Made by a program: the position numbers and the translations under genes. From NCBI RefSeq assembly GCF_024609245.1, contig NZ_JANJYH010000002.1:248001-312000 (forward strand): 64,000 nt of DNA, written 5' to 3'. Of the stretch, positions 37,423 to 47,538 are shown piece after piece. This DNA comes from Haloarchaeobius sp. FL176 (GTDB lineage Archaea > Halobacteriota > Halobacteria > Halobacteriales > Natrialbaceae). How positions within the stretch are numbered: position 1 is the first letter of the stretch; the number at the start of each line of letters is the position of its first letter. The notes beneath the pieces were generated by a model. The model was not told the origin of the DNA. It searched no databases and saw nothing but the letters and a program-made list of their open reading frames with translations.

Positions 37423-38838
37423 TCACTGCGCGGCCAGCCAGGCGTCGAGGTCGGCGACGACGTCGACGTCGACGTTGTTCGGTTCGTAGTACTTGGCGAG
37501 GCTGGACGGACCGGAGCCGGCGAACAGCAGGTGGTCGAGCGACGGGTAGCTGTGATAGGTGCCGCGGTCGCCGATGGCGGCCTTCCAGTCCTCGATGTCC
37601 GACGGCGGGACCTGGAAGTCGCGTTCGCCCTGCTGGACGATGGTCGGGATGTCGAGGTCGGCGGCGACGGCGGTCTGGTCGTACGCGCGAAGGCTGGCCC
37701 AGAAGCTCCCGTCGTAGCCGAGGACGTCCTCGTCCTCGGAGAAGTTCCCGTTCGAGATGCGCTCGACCTGGGCGGCGATGTCGTCGATACGACGCTGTTC
37801 GGCGTCGCTGATCTCGCCGTCGAGCCCGAAGATGTGGCGGTTCTGCATCGGGAGCAGCTCCCAGAGCTTGCCGGCGGGGCCGGCGAGCAGTGCCATCCCG
37901 TCGGCGTCGGCGCACCGGGCGATGCGCGGCGCGGCGAGCCCGCCCTGGCTGTGGCCGGCGACGTGGACCGCGGAGACGCGCTCCTCCTCGCGGAGGCGCT
38001 CGACGGCGGTGACGGCGTCGTCGACGGTCACGTCGTCGATGGTCACGTCGTCGGTAACGCTCACGTCGCAGGCGTAGGTGCGCTTGTCGTACCGGAGGAC
38101 CGCGTAGCCCCGGGTGGCGAGGCCGTGAGCGAGGTCGCGGAAGACTTTGTTCGGGCCGATTGTCACGTCGCGGTCGTTCGGGCCGCTCCCGTGGACGAGG
38201 ACGACGCCCGGCACGGGGTCGTCGCCGGTCGGCAGCGAGAGCGTCGCGCCGAGGTCGCAGGCCGGGGAGGGGAGAGTGAGTTCGGTCTCCTCGAAGGCGG
38301 ACTGGTCGACGTACTCCGGGGGGCTGTACTCGCCCTGTGGCGGCTGGATGAACAGGCTGTTCGGCTCACCGCTGGCGTCGAAGCCCCAGCGGAAGTTCAG
38401 GACGCCCCCCTCGAACGTGGCTCCGACCAGGACGACGTGGGTCCCGTCGTCGTTCTCGGCGTGGGTGACGTTCGCGATGGCCCGGAACGTGCCACGGTCG
38501 CCGGTGGCCTGCTGCCAGGCGCCTTCGAGGCGCTCGGGCGTGAGTACCTCGGCGGCCTCGTCGGTGAGGGCGTCCGAGACGCGCTCGAACTCGCCGTCGG
38601 CGAGCGCGACGGTCAGCTCGCGCGCCTCGGTCCGGAGTGCGGCCGGGTCGACGGTCTCCTCCTCGCTCGTGGTCCGCTCCTCGGTCGCCGTGGGTGTCCT
38701 CGTCGCGGTGGGGGTCCCCGTCGGCGTCTGGGTTGGTGTCTCGGTCCCTGCACCGTCGTCGCTCGAACAGCCGGAGAGGGCGGTCGCCGCCGTGGCCGAC
38801 AGCGCGGCCAGGAGGCGACGGCGGGTGGGCGTGTCCAT
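37423..38838 (-). CDS. Lipoprotein with DUF3887-like and alpha/beta hydrolase domains
   Basis: 471 residues. A twin-arginine-like lipoprotein signal (TRRRLLAALSATAATALSGC) precedes a Thr/Glu-rich linker (about 25-65). A DUF3887-like domain (about 70-165) precedes a hydrolase: VVLVHGSGPNDRD, GYAVLRYDKRTYAC, nucleophile elbow VAGHSQGGLAAP near 292, and a late catalytic His in SLDHLLF. A secreted, anchored serine hydrolase, perhaps esterase or peptidase. ATG at 38838. Confidence 0.85.
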   Translation of the reverse strand: MDTPTRRRLLAALSATAATALSGCSSDDGAGTETPTQTPTGTPTATRTPTATEERTTSEEETVDPAALRTEARELTVALADGEFERVSDALTDEAAEVLTPERLEGAWQQATGDRGTFRAIANVTHAENDDGTHVVLVGATFEGGVLNFRWGFDASGEPNSLFIQPPQGEYSPPEYVDQSAFEETELTLPSPACDLGATLSLPTGDDPVPGVVLVHGSGPNDRDVTIGPNKVFRDLAHGLATRGYAVLRYDKRTYACDVSVTDDVTIDDVTVDDAVTAVERLREEERVSAVHVAGHSQGGLAAPRIARCADADGMALLAGPAGKLWELLPMQNRHIFGLDGEISDAEQRRIDDIAAQVERISNGNFSEDEDVLGYDGSFWASLRAYDQTAVAADLDIPTIVQQGERDFQVPPSDIEDWKAAIGDRGTYHSYPSLDHLLFAGSGPSSLAKYYEPNNVDVDVVADLDAWLAAQ

Positions 38839-38904
38839 GCTTCCAACTTCTCCGGAACGAACAAAAGACTGTGGCGAAGGGATTTTCGAGAAGAACTCTG
38901 ACAG

Positions 38905-40366
<1,462 letters not shown>

Positions 40367-40396
40367 CGTTTTCGCCCGACCGGGCGGACCGGCAGT

Positions 40397-40852
40397 ATGG
40401 ACGACGGCGATGAGCTTCCGACGTACGAGCTCCACGAGGACCCACCCTCCCCCGAACGGTTCGTCGAACTCCGCGACGCGGCCGGGATGAGCACACGCAC
40501 CATCGAGGCCGCCCGCGAGGGGGTGCCGAACAGCTACTACGTGGTGACGGCCGTCGCGTTCGACGAGGTGGACGGCGGTGATACCGACGGGACCGTCGTC
40601 GGGATCGGCCGGGTCGTCGGCGACGGCGGCACGGTCTTCCAGCTCACCGACATCGTGGTCCACCCCGACCACCAGGGTCGGGGTCTCGGGACCGAGATCA
40701 CCGACGCGCTCGTCACGCATCTCCGCGAGACTGCGCCCGAATCGGCCTACGTGAACCTCCTGGCGGACGTGGAAGAGTTCTACGAGCGCTGGGGCTTCGA
40801 GTACACGGCACCCGATTCGCAGGGGATGTTCGTCCGTCTCGGCGAGGAGTGA
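40397..40852 (+). CDS. GNAT-family N-acetyltransferase
   Basis: 151 residues. The acetyl-CoA site is VVHPDHQGRGLGTEITDAL (motif A, about 93-111), and the C-terminal FYERWGFEYT is the usual motif B end. Acceptor substrate unknown. ATG at 40397 is preferred over an upstream start in the thiC promoter. Divergent from thiC. Confidence 0.88.
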   Translation: MDDGDELPTYELHEDPPSPERFVELRDAAGMSTRTIEAAREGVPNSYYVVTAVAFDEVDGGDTDGTVVGIGRVVGDGGTVFQLTDIVVHPDHQGRGLGTEITDALVTHLRETAPESAYVNLLADVEEFYERWGFEYTAPDSQGMFVRLGEE

Positions 40853-41014
40853 CAGCGGGCACGGTCACAGGTACTGTAAACTCTTGACCGGGGTTCGAGT
40901 CTGCGAGCGAGCCAGCACCCCCGGCCGGGCTGCTCTCACCGGCTGCACCCCCGGCAATTCGACGGCACTCACGACGACGCCACTTTCATACCTGCCCCGG
41001 CCGTCGTCGCGGGC

Positions 41015-41914
41015 ATGGACACCTATCGCGCGTTGCAGGTCGACGCGTTCACCGACGAGCCGCTCTCGGGCAACCCGGCGGGGGTCATCCCGGATGCGGA
41101 CGGGCTGGAACCAGAGCGCATGCAGGCGGTCGCGGCGGAGCTTTCGGTCTCCGAGACGGCGTTCGTCCACCCGAGCGGGAGCGCCGACTTCAGGCTGCGG
41201 TACTTCACGCCGACGACCGAGGTCGACCTCTGCGGGCACGCGACCGTGGCGACGTTCGGCCACCTGTCCGAGGACGGCGTCGTCGAGCCGGGCACGTACG
41301 CCGTCGAGACGAACGTGGGCGTGCTCGACGTCACCGTCGAAGACGACGGGACGGTGTGGCTGGACCAGGACACGCCGACTGTCGTGGAGGTCGAGCTGTC
41401 CTACGACCGGGTGGCGGACGCGCTCGGCATCGACGTGGCGACGCTGCAGGACGTCGGCGCGGACCTCCCGCTGGCCATCGCCGAGGCCGGCGTGCGCTAC
41501 CTCGTCGTCCCTGTCAACTTCCTCGAGCATCTGGGCGACGTCGACCCGGACCTCGGCGCGGTCGAGGAGCTGACCGAGGAGGTCGACGCGACGGGGCTGT
41601 ACGCGTTCACATTCGACGCCGTCGGCGCCGAGTCACAGCTCCACGCGCGGATGTTCGCACCCGGTGCAGGCATCCCGGAGGACCCGGTCTGTGGCACCGG
41701 TGCGGGCGCGGTGACGGCGTACCTCGACCACTACGGCGCGTTCGCCGACGAGTTCCCGGACGAGGTCGTGATAGAACAGGGCCACTTCGTCGACCGCCCG
41801 GGACAGGTTCGCGCCCGCACCGCACCGTTGCGCGTGGGCGGCCGGAGCGTCACCGCGCTCGACGGATCGCTGGTCGTCCCCGAGGCGGACGAGGACGAGA
41901 TACTCGAAGCCTAA
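41015..41914 (+). CDS. PhzF-family isomerase/epimerase-like protein
   Basis: 299 residues with the duplicated diaminopimelate-epimerase-like fold. Seen: FTDEPLSGNPAGVI near 11, the catalytic-Glu region SVSETAFVHPS near 45, FTPTTEVDLCGHATVAT near 71, and in the second half EDPVCGTGAGAV. Family members include PhzF and related enzymes; the substrate is not known. Its stop overlaps the convergent gene's stop (ctaa at 41911-41914). Confidence 0.88.
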   Translation: MDTYRALQVDAFTDEPLSGNPAGVIPDADGLEPERMQAVAAELSVSETAFVHPSGSADFRLRYFTPTTEVDLCGHATVATFGHLSEDGVVEPGTYAVETNVGVLDVTVEDDGTVWLDQDTPTVVEVELSYDRVADALGIDVATLQDVGADLPLAIAEAGVRYLVVPVNFLEHLGDVDPDLGAVEELTEEVDATGLYAFTFDAVGAESQLHARMFAPGAGIPEDPVCGTGAGAVTAYLDHYGAFADEFPDEVVIEQGHFVDRPGQVRARTAPLRVGGRSVTALDGSLVVPEADEDEILEA

Positions 41915-42681
41915 GGTAGCGGGTCGTCGTCGTCCGACTGTTGCTTCCGCCGGGACCGCTTCTCCCCGTCGCTGGAGACGGCGTCGGTCGCGCGCTCGCT
42001 GCGCCCGTCATCGTCCGAGTCGCCGTCGTCGCTGTCGGTGGAGCCGCTTCCGCCGGACCGGCCGGACGACCGCGAGCGCTCCGACCGGCTGGACCGGTCG
42101 CTCCCGGACCGACTGGACGACCGGCGGCTCCCCGAGCCGCTGTCAGCGGCATCAGCAGCGCTGCCGCCGCCCGAGCTCCCGTCCGAACTTGACGTGCTCC
42201 TGTTCGAGCGACTCGTCGAGGTGCTGGTCGCCCCGCTGCTCGTCGAGACGCTCGTTCCGGCCGATGGCGCGGTGTCGTCCGACTCGACCTCGCGTTCGAG
42301 GTCCCGGATGTCCGTTCGCAGGTCCTTCTCGACGCTCGAGATCTGGTCGTTCACCACGTCGAGCACCTCGCTCTTGAGCTGTGTGTCGTTCGAGCCGTCG
42401 TCCTCCGCTGCGATGGCACGCGCCATCGTCCGCGTCAGTGCGATGGACTTGCCGATCTGCCAGACGGCGATGCCGACGACCGACAGCACGACGGTGATGA
42501 CGGGATCCGCCGCCGCGATAGCGGGGTCGAACTCCGCCGGGAAGTCGTTGACCAGGATGGAGATCGTCTCGCCGAGACCCAGATAAACGCCGAGCCCCAC
42601 GAGCGCCATCCCGACCCCGAACGACAGCCACGAGAGCAGTCGGTAGTAGCCGACCAGCTTGAACGTCTGCTTGGCATCCAT
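41911..42681 (-). CDS. Two-helix membrane protein with long Ser/Asp/Arg-rich tail
   Basis: 256 residues. Two transmembrane helices (about 10-35 and 58-80), a helical charged segment (SEVLDVVNDQISSVEKDLRTDIRDLEREVES) likely coiled coil, then about 110 residues of Ser, Arg, Asp and Gly repeats that look disordered. ATG at 42681 is leaderless relative to TATA-like GTTATGG near 42705. Function unknown; the tail may be a cytosolic protein-interaction region. Confidence 0.7.
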   Translation of the reverse strand: MDAKQTFKLVGYYRLLSWLSFGVGMALVGLGVYLGLGETISILVNDFPAEFDPAIAAADPVITVVLSVVGIAVWQIGKSIALTRTMARAIAAEDDGSNDTQLKSEVLDVVNDQISSVEKDLRTDIRDLEREVESDDTAPSAGTSVSTSSGATSTSTSRSNRSTSSSDGSSGGGSAADAADSGSGSRRSSSRSGSDRSSRSERSRSSGRSGGSGSTDSDDGDSDDDGRSERATDAVSSDGEKRSRRKQQSDDDDPLP

Positions 42682-42788
42682 GGCCGAAGGGTCACCACGA
42701 CGGACCATAACGGCTACGGCTGTCCGACCCGGAAGCTGGCCGTCGGTTAGCCCCACGATTCAAATCAGTCGAGGGCGTGGGTCCGGAC

Positions 42789-43283
42789 ATGACGACACAG
42801 GTGGACCGACTCGGCGACGAGCTCCGCGACCGCGGGGAGACGCTCTCGGTGGCGGAGTCGTGTACGGGCGGACTGCTCGGGGCGCGAATCACGGCGGTCC
42901 CCGGCGCGTCCGACTACTTCGACCGTGGGCTCGTAACCTACGCCTACGGCGCGAAGGAGCAGCTCCTCGGCGTCGACCGCGAGGCGCTCGACGAACACGG
43001 CGCGGTCTCCGAGCCCGTCGCCCGGCAGATGGCACGCGGCGTGCGCGACACTGCGGACGTGACCTGGGGCGTCGCGACGACGGGCATCGCCGGCCCGTCC
43101 GGCGGCACCGAGGAGACGCCGGTCGGGACGGTGTACGTCGGCGTCGCCTACGCTGGCCCGTGGGGGAGCGGGTCCTCCTACGCGACCGTCGAGCGCTACG
43201 AGTTCGACGGCGACCGTGACGCCGTGCGCGAGCGGACCGTCGACCGGGCGCTCGACGACCTGCTGGCGGAGGTGACGCGATGA
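42789..43283 (+). CDS. CinA C-terminal domain protein (NMN amidohydrolase-like, PncC)
   Basis: 164 residues. The motifs VAESCTGGLLGARI and TTGIAGPSGGTEETPVGTVYVG define the PncC/CinA-C family, which deamidates nicotinamide mononucleotide to nicotinate mononucleotide in NAD recycling. ATG at 42789. The stop overlaps the next ATG (GATGA at 43279-43283), so it is co-translated with the YdjM-like gene. Confidence 0.9.
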   Translation: MTTQVDRLGDELRDRGETLSVAESCTGGLLGARITAVPGASDYFDRGLVTYAYGAKEQLLGVDREALDEHGAVSEPVARQMARGVRDTADVTWGVATTGIAGPSGGTEETPVGTVYVGVAYAGPWGSGSSYATVERYEFDGDRDAVRERTVDRALDDLLAEVTR

Positions 43284-43780
43284 ACAAGAAGGGACACGTG
43301 ATGAACGGCGTGCTGCTCTCTATCGGTCTCGGCTACATCCTCGAACCGTCCGGCACCGAGGCGACGTTCGTCACGATTCTGGAGGTCGGCCTCCCCGTCA
43401 CCCTCGGCGCGCTGTTCCCGGACGTCGACACCGAGTTCGGCAAGCACCGGAAGACGCTGCACAACCTGCCCGTCCTCGGGCTGTTCGTCGCGTTTCCCTA
43501 CGTGTTCGGCAACCTGGAGTTCGTCTGGATCGGCGTCCTCACTCACTACGTGCTCGACATCATGGGGAGCAAACGTGGTATCGCACTGTTCTATCCGTAC
43601 CCGGAGGAGTACGGCCTGCCCATCGGCGTCGCGGTCAAGAGCAAGCACGCCGACCTGATGACGGTCGTCATCACCGGCTTCGAGCTGCTCGTCGTCGGCG
43701 TCATCGTGTTCTACACGCCCTGGGACACGCTCGAACTCGGCGGTAGTATCCAGCAGAGCATCCAGGCGCTGGGCGTGTAG
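43280..43780 (+). CDS. YdjM/DUF457-like membrane-bound metal-dependent hydrolase
   Basis: 166 residues, about four transmembrane helices. It has HVMNGVLLSIGLGY, LGALFPDVDTEFGKHRKTLHN and THYVLDIMGSKRGIALFYP, the His/Asp pattern of the YdjM family. Family function is not settled, with proposed metal-dependent hydrolysis at membranes. Second gene of a two-gene operon with the CinA-like protein. Confidence 0.82.
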   Translation: MNKKGHVMNGVLLSIGLGYILEPSGTEATFVTILEVGLPVTLGALFPDVDTEFGKHRKTLHNLPVLGLFVAFPYVFGNLEFVWIGVLTHYVLDIMGSKRGIALFYPYPEEYGLPIGVAVKSKHADLMTVVITGFELLVVGVIVFYTPWDTLELGGSIQQSIQALGV

Positions 43781-43791
43781 GGCGGCGCGAA

Positions 43792-44556
43792 TCAGTAGAC
43801 TGCGACGTCGTCGAACCGGCCCTCGTAGGCGATGTGCCGCGGATGGGTCGGCTCGGTCCCCTGGAGGAACAGCCGGTCGATCTTCGACCACGAGTTCTCG
43901 TAGCCGAGGTGTGCGAACTCCGCGAGACGGCGGAGCTGGTGGCGGACGCCCGTCCGCCGGCCGACGGTCCGCGGGGCCCCATCACGGAGCGCGTCGACGA
44001 GGTCCTCTGGCCGCTCGACCTGCCGCTCGAAGCGGGTCCACACCTCGCCGACGCTTGACCGCAGGTGGGCGTACGACGAGCCGAACGGCGGCCAGCGACC
44101 CTCCTCGACGATACGGCGCGCCCGTCGCCCGGCGCGGGCGAGTAGCTTCGGGTTGTACGCCTCGACGCCGTGGATGCGGTCGCCGTAGGCCGCCAGGTCG
44201 GCGCTGGTCAGGCTGACGTTCAGGAAGCCGGGGTGCGGTGCGAGGACGACCGCGTCCTGTCGCTGGAGCTCGCGCATCGCGCCCTCCAGTGTGATGAAGT
44301 CGGGGATCGGTTCGTCGAGGCCGACCGCGAGCACGTGCTTGCGGGCGTGCCAGCTCCCCGTGAACAGCTCTCGCCCCGGCACCACCAGCAGCTCGTCGTC
44401 GCTGTAGGTAGCGGCCCGCTCGCGTATCTCGGGCAGCCTGACGAAGTGCGGTGCGTACACGAGCGCGTCCAGCCCGGCTGCCTTCGCGCGCTCGACGACC
44501 GCTTCGTCGAGCACCTTCACGTGCATATCGACGCGGAAGCCCTCGCTGTCGCTCAC
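43792..44556 (-). CDS. PHP-domain metal-dependent phosphoesterase-like protein
   Basis: 254 residues from GTG 44556. The start is supported by TATA-like GATAAATT about 25 bases upstream and because the first metal motif DMHVKV (a variant of DxHxH) needs it; ATG 44526 would cut this motif. Further metal ligands appear in VVPGRELFTGSWHARKHVLAV, LAPHPGF and GSSYAHLRSSVGEVWT. The second His of DxHxH is Lys here. Substrate unknown. Confidence 0.78.
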   Translation of the reverse strand: MSDSEGFRVDMHVKVLDEAVVERAKAAGLDALVYAPHFVRLPEIRERAATYSDDELLVVPGRELFTGSWHARKHVLAVGLDEPIPDFITLEGAMRELQRQDAVVLAPHPGFLNVSLTSADLAAYGDRIHGVEAYNPKLLARAGRRARRIVEEGRWPPFGSSYAHLRSSVGEVWTRFERQVERPEDLVDALRDGAPRTVGRRTGVRHQLRRLAEFAHLGYENSWSKIDRLFLQGTEPTHPRHIAYEGRFDDVAVY

Positions 44557-44747
44557 ACTACCGCGTTTCCGCACGCCGAATTTATCCGTTGCGCTTTCGG
44601 GATATGGGGTCACCGGGAGGTCGGAATCCCCGGCAGTGGTTCGGGGTGTCGGCAGTGCCCAACTGGTTTTGCACGGCACCTATTTTTATATGGAGCGTGT
44701 ACTCTGATACGAGTAGCCCTCGCAGCCCTCACACACCGGACACTACT

Positions 44748-45710
44748 ATGAAGAAGGACCAGGTCAAGGCAGGCAAGTCGATCCAGCAGCAGACGGGGCG
44801 AACGTTCCATCTAGCGACGCGGCTCCTCCCGAAACGCATCAGACACGCGACGTACGTGCTGTACGGGTTCTTCCGTATCGCCGACGAGATCGTCGACGAC
44901 CCCGACGGTCCCGACCCCGACGAGCAGGCCGAACAGCTCGCCGACCTGCGCGCGGAGGCCCTCGGCGAGCAGCCGACCGACGAGCCGGTCCTCGCCGCCT
45001 TCGTCGACCTCTGTGACGAGCACGACATCGACGACGAGTGGGTCGTTGAGTTCCTCGACGCGATGGAGAGCGACATCGACACCGACCGCTACGAGACCTA
45101 CGAGGACCTCGAAGAGTACATGCGCGGCTCCGCCGCCGCCGTCGGCGTCATGATGACCGACATCATGGACCTGGACGACGACGAGTACGAGCGGGCGCTG
45201 CCCCACGCCATCAAGCTCGGCGAGGCGTTCCAGCTGACCAACTTCATCCGCGATGTCCGCGAGGACGTCGTCGACCGCGACCGCGTCTACCTGCCCATCG
45301 AGACGCTCGAAGGCCACGACGTCGACCGCGACCAGGTCATCCGCCTGGAGACGAGCGAGGAGTTCCGCGCTGCCGTCGAGGAGGAGCTGCACCGCACCGA
45401 GGAGCTGTACCGGGAGGGCGTCGCAGGCATCCGGTTCCTGCCCGAGGACTGCCAGTTCGCCGTGCTGCTCGCGGCCGTGCTGTACGCCGAACACCACCGC
45501 GAGATACGTGCGGTCGACCTCGACGTCATCACTCACGAGCCGAGCCTCTCGACGGCCCGCAAGCTCCTGCTCGTCGCGAAGACCCGCTGGCACTGGCTCT
45601 GGAACAAGGACCCCGAGGCGGTCTTCCACCGCGTGAGCGCGGTGCCGGCCGGCGAGGCCAACCACCACGAGCACGGCAGTAGTTGGATGCGCTGGCTGCC
45701 GACGCGCTGA
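44748..45710 (+). CDS. crtB: Phytoene/squalene synthase family protein
   Basis: 320 residues. Two prenyl-diphosphate-binding Asp motifs: FFRIADEIVDDPD near 41-53 and NFIRDVREDVVDRDRVYLP near 165. It condenses two GGPP to phytoene for carotenoid (bacterioruberin) synthesis; a squalene synthase role is possible but the haloarchaeal CrtB pattern fits better. ATG at 44748; TATA-like TTTTTATAT near 44690 is further away than usual. No other carotenoid gene is adjacent. Confidence 0.88.
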   Translation: MKKDQVKAGKSIQQQTGRTFHLATRLLPKRIRHATYVLYGFFRIADEIVDDPDGPDPDEQAEQLADLRAEALGEQPTDEPVLAAFVDLCDEHDIDDEWVVEFLDAMESDIDTDRYETYEDLEEYMRGSAAAVGVMMTDIMDLDDDEYERALPHAIKLGEAFQLTNFIRDVREDVVDRDRVYLPIETLEGHDVDRDQVIRLETSEEFRAAVEEELHRTEELYREGVAGIRFLPEDCQFAVLLAAVLYAEHHREIRAVDLDVITHEPSLSTARKLLLVAKTRWHWLWNKDPEAVFHRVSAVPAGEANHHEHGSSWMRWLPTR

Positions 45711-45753
45711 ACGGGAGGCAGGATTTATAGCTCGCCGCGCCGTGTGGTATCGT

Positions 45754-45960
45754 ATGGCACACAAGCGTGGGAGTGGCTCGACCCCGCTCGACCGGCTGAC
45801 GTCCCACTACGACGACGTGGACCTCACGTGTCCGAGCTGCGGCTACGAGGACGACGATGGCGGCTGGAAGGCAGAGACGAACGGCGACACCGTGCTCTAC
45901 CGCCACATCTGTCCGAGCTGTGGGTCGATCCGGAAGCGGACGCTGAAGCTGGGGTCGTAG
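45754..45960 (+). CDS. Small zinc-finger protein (HVO_0649-like)
   Basis: 68 residues from ATG 45754. Two CxxC knuckles, CPSCGYED and CPSCGSIRK, separated by a beta hairpin, form one zinc ribbon. The N-terminus RGSGSTPLDRLTSHYDD is conserved-type in haloarchaeal small zinc-finger proteins; the family name is from memory. TATA-like TTTATAG near 45724-45730 makes it nearly leaderless. Function unknown. Confidence 0.8.
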   Translation: MAHKRGSGSTPLDRLTSHYDDVDLTCPSCGYEDDDGGWKAETNGDTVLYRHICPSCGSIRKRTLKLGS

Positions 45961-45992
45961 TGGGCGTCCCGGGGGCGAGGCCGGAGTACAAC

Positions 45993-46000
45993 CCTTTTGA
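45993..46000 (+). promoter_or_regulatory. Original host promoter of the CARF regulator, now upstream of the integrase
   Basis: CCTTTTGA lies 24-31 bases before the ATG at 46024 (the truncated regulator copy). In the integrated state transcripts from here run directly into the element 2 integrase at 46115. Confidence 0.55.
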
Positions 46001-46023
46001 GCACGTCGGGCGAACCCACGTGC

Positions 46024-46082
46024 ATGCAGACCCACATCGTCCCGGTCGGCTTCGACTACGACCGGCTCATCGCGCCGCTCGT
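46024..46082 (+). repeat. Element 2 left attachment repeat
   Basis: 59 bases, 56 identical to 58113-58171. The three differences (repeat positions 27, 54 and 57) are all third codon positions and keep the protein unchanged. Two perfect 26-base blocks, 46024-46049 and 46051-46076, are candidate crossover cores. Confidence 0.92.
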
Positions 46083-46176
46083 GGCCTCTGTCGGGCTTTC
46101 GGAGATGTTCACCAATGCCCGAAACTACGCTCGAACCCATCGCTCCGGACGAGGCCGTTCGCCTCTACCTGCGTGA
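46024..46176 (+). pseudogene. Truncated 5' end of the CARF-HTH regulator
   Basis: Starts MQTHIVPVGFDYDRLIAPLV exactly like the intact gene at 58113, then diverges into element sequence and stops at 46174-46176 (50 codons). It marks the left junction of element 2. The integrase ATG (46115) lies inside it in another frame, preceded by GGAG at 46101, so translation of the integrase is internal. Confidence 0.88.
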
Positions 46177-47131
46177 CCGTCAGAACGAATTAGCCGACGC
46201 GACCATTGACTCCTACCGGTACAAACTCGAAAAGTTCGTAGAGTGGTGCGAGGCGGAAGACGTAGAGAACCTGAACTCGCTCTCGGGACGTGACCTACTT
46301 CGGTTCAAGCAGTACCGCGCTCAAGACCTGAACAGCGTCTCGCTCAAGGGCCAACTCGACGCCTTGAGAGCGTTCGTAAAATGGTGCGAAGCCATCGGTG
46401 GCGTCGAGCAAGACCTTCACAACAAGGTTCTCTCACCTTCCCTGAACGATGGCGACCGGGAGCGCGATGTGTTGCTCGACGCCGACGCCGCGACGGACAT
46501 ACTTGACCACCTCGCCCGATTCGAGTATGCGTCCCTTCAGCACGCGCTCTTGACCCTACTGTGGCGCTGTGGGGCGCGGTCGGGGACTGTCCGGTCGTTC
46601 GACGTGCGAGACTACGACCGAGAGAACCAGTGGCTCCAAGCAAAGCACCGACCCGAGACGCCCCTGAAGAACAAGGAGAAGGGCGAGCGGCTAATCGCCT
46701 TGAGTTCCGACGTGTGCCAAGTCCTGAACGACTACATCGACCACAACCGCGAGGATGTGACCGATGAACGGGGACGGAAGCCACTACTGACCACGCAGTT
46801 CGGGCGCGTCTCAAAATCGACCATTCGGGAAACCTGCTACCGATGGACGCACCCCTGTCAGTACAACGGCGGGCATTGTCCCCACGGTCGGGACACCGAC
46901 ACCTGTCAAGCACTGAACCCACCGGAAAAAGCCCCGTCAGTCTGTCCCTCGTCACGAAGTCCCCACGCGTGGCGACGTGGTGCGATTACCCACCACTTGA
47001 CCGAGGATGTTCCGGTGGACGTGGTGTCCGACAGGATGAACGTCTCTCGTGAGGTACTTGAAGCCCACTACGACAGGCGGGACGAAGAGGTGAAGGTGGA
47101 ACAACGTCGTGGGTACCTCGAAGGAGTGTGA
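46115..47131 (+). CDS. Tyrosine recombinase/integrase of element 2
   Basis: 338 residues. N-terminal core-binding domain (TIDSYRYKLEKFVEWCE near 31) and a haloarchaeal-type catalytic domain: Arg in WRCGARSGTVRS, Lys in LKNKEKGER, HAWRRGA near 285, and the Tyr in LEAHYDRRDEE near 317. Several extra cysteines (CQYNGGHCPHGRDTDTC) suggest a bound zinc, common in haloarchaeal integrases. It lies just inside the left attachment repeat, so its promoter changes with integration state. Confidence 0.93.
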   Translation: MPETTLEPIAPDEAVRLYLRDRQNELADATIDSYRYKLEKFVEWCEAEDVENLNSLSGRDLLRFKQYRAQDLNSVSLKGQLDALRAFVKWCEAIGGVEQDLHNKVLSPSLNDGDRERDVLLDADAATDILDHLARFEYASLQHALLTLLWRCGARSGTVRSFDVRDYDRENQWLQAKHRPETPLKNKEKGERLIALSSDVCQVLNDYIDHNREDVTDERGRKPLLTTQFGRVSKSTIRETCYRWTHPCQYNGGHCPHGRDTDTCQALNPPEKAPSVCPSSRSPHAWRRGAITHHLTEDVPVDVVSDRMNVSREVLEAHYDRRDEEVKVEQRRGYLEGV

Positions 47132-47138
47132 CAGACTC

Positions 47139-47291
47139 ATGCCCTTTGCCCGTCGCGTAGACGCGACCTGCCCGCGCTGTGGCGACGACAGCGATGTGTG
47201 GATGTTCGAGAAGGAAGAGCCGACCATCACCAAGGAACACTATACCTGCGAGTCCTGCGGGTGCGAGTGGACGGAGAGAAGACAGGACTAA
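47139..47291 (+). CDS. Small zinc-ribbon protein
   Basis: 50 residues from ATG 47139, 7 bases after the integrase stop, so probably co-transcribed. CPRCGDDS and CESCGCEW form one zinc ribbon, resembling TFIIS-type or topoisomerase-type ribbons; the tail WTERRQD is basic/acidic. A nucleic-acid-binding accessory is likely; exact role unknown. Confidence 0.7.
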   Translation: MPFARRVDATCPRCGDDSDVWMFEKEEPTITKEHYTCESCGCEWTERRQD

Positions 47292-47316
47292 CTCGCCCCC
47301 ATCACTCTTTTACAGT

Positions 47317-47538
47317 ATGCAACGGTTCTCCGAGGGCGACCGTGTTCGCGTGGACATTCCCGACGAGACAGACCCCGACCATGAGCGCTATCACGGGGAA
47401 CACGGGACGGTCGTTACCATCCTCGAAGACGACGCCGGTCGGGCTACCGGGGACAAGCGCGATTCACTGCTATTCCGTGTCAAACTCGAAGAGGGTAGCG
47501 TCGAAGACTTTCGCTGGCGGGACTTGAGGCCGCCTTGA
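47317..47538 (+). CDS. Small SH3-like barrel protein
   Basis: 73 residues from ATG 47317. The pattern FSEGDRVRVDIPDETDPDHERYHGEHGTVVTI is that of KOW/SH3-like beta barrels, with strand pairs before and after a gly-containing turn (HGEHGTVV). Ends one base before the convergent DUF429 gene. Possibly a nucleic-acid-binding small protein in the integrase operon. Confidence 0.6.
   Translation: MQRFSEGDRVRVDIPDETDPDHERYHGEHGTVVTILEDDAGRATGDKRDSLLFRVKLEEGSVEDFRWRDLRPP

Noticed and set aside
40895-40920. tRNA-like T-arm sequence (ggggttcgagtct)
   Set aside because: The stem does not pair and no acceptor, D-arm or anticodon arm is present.
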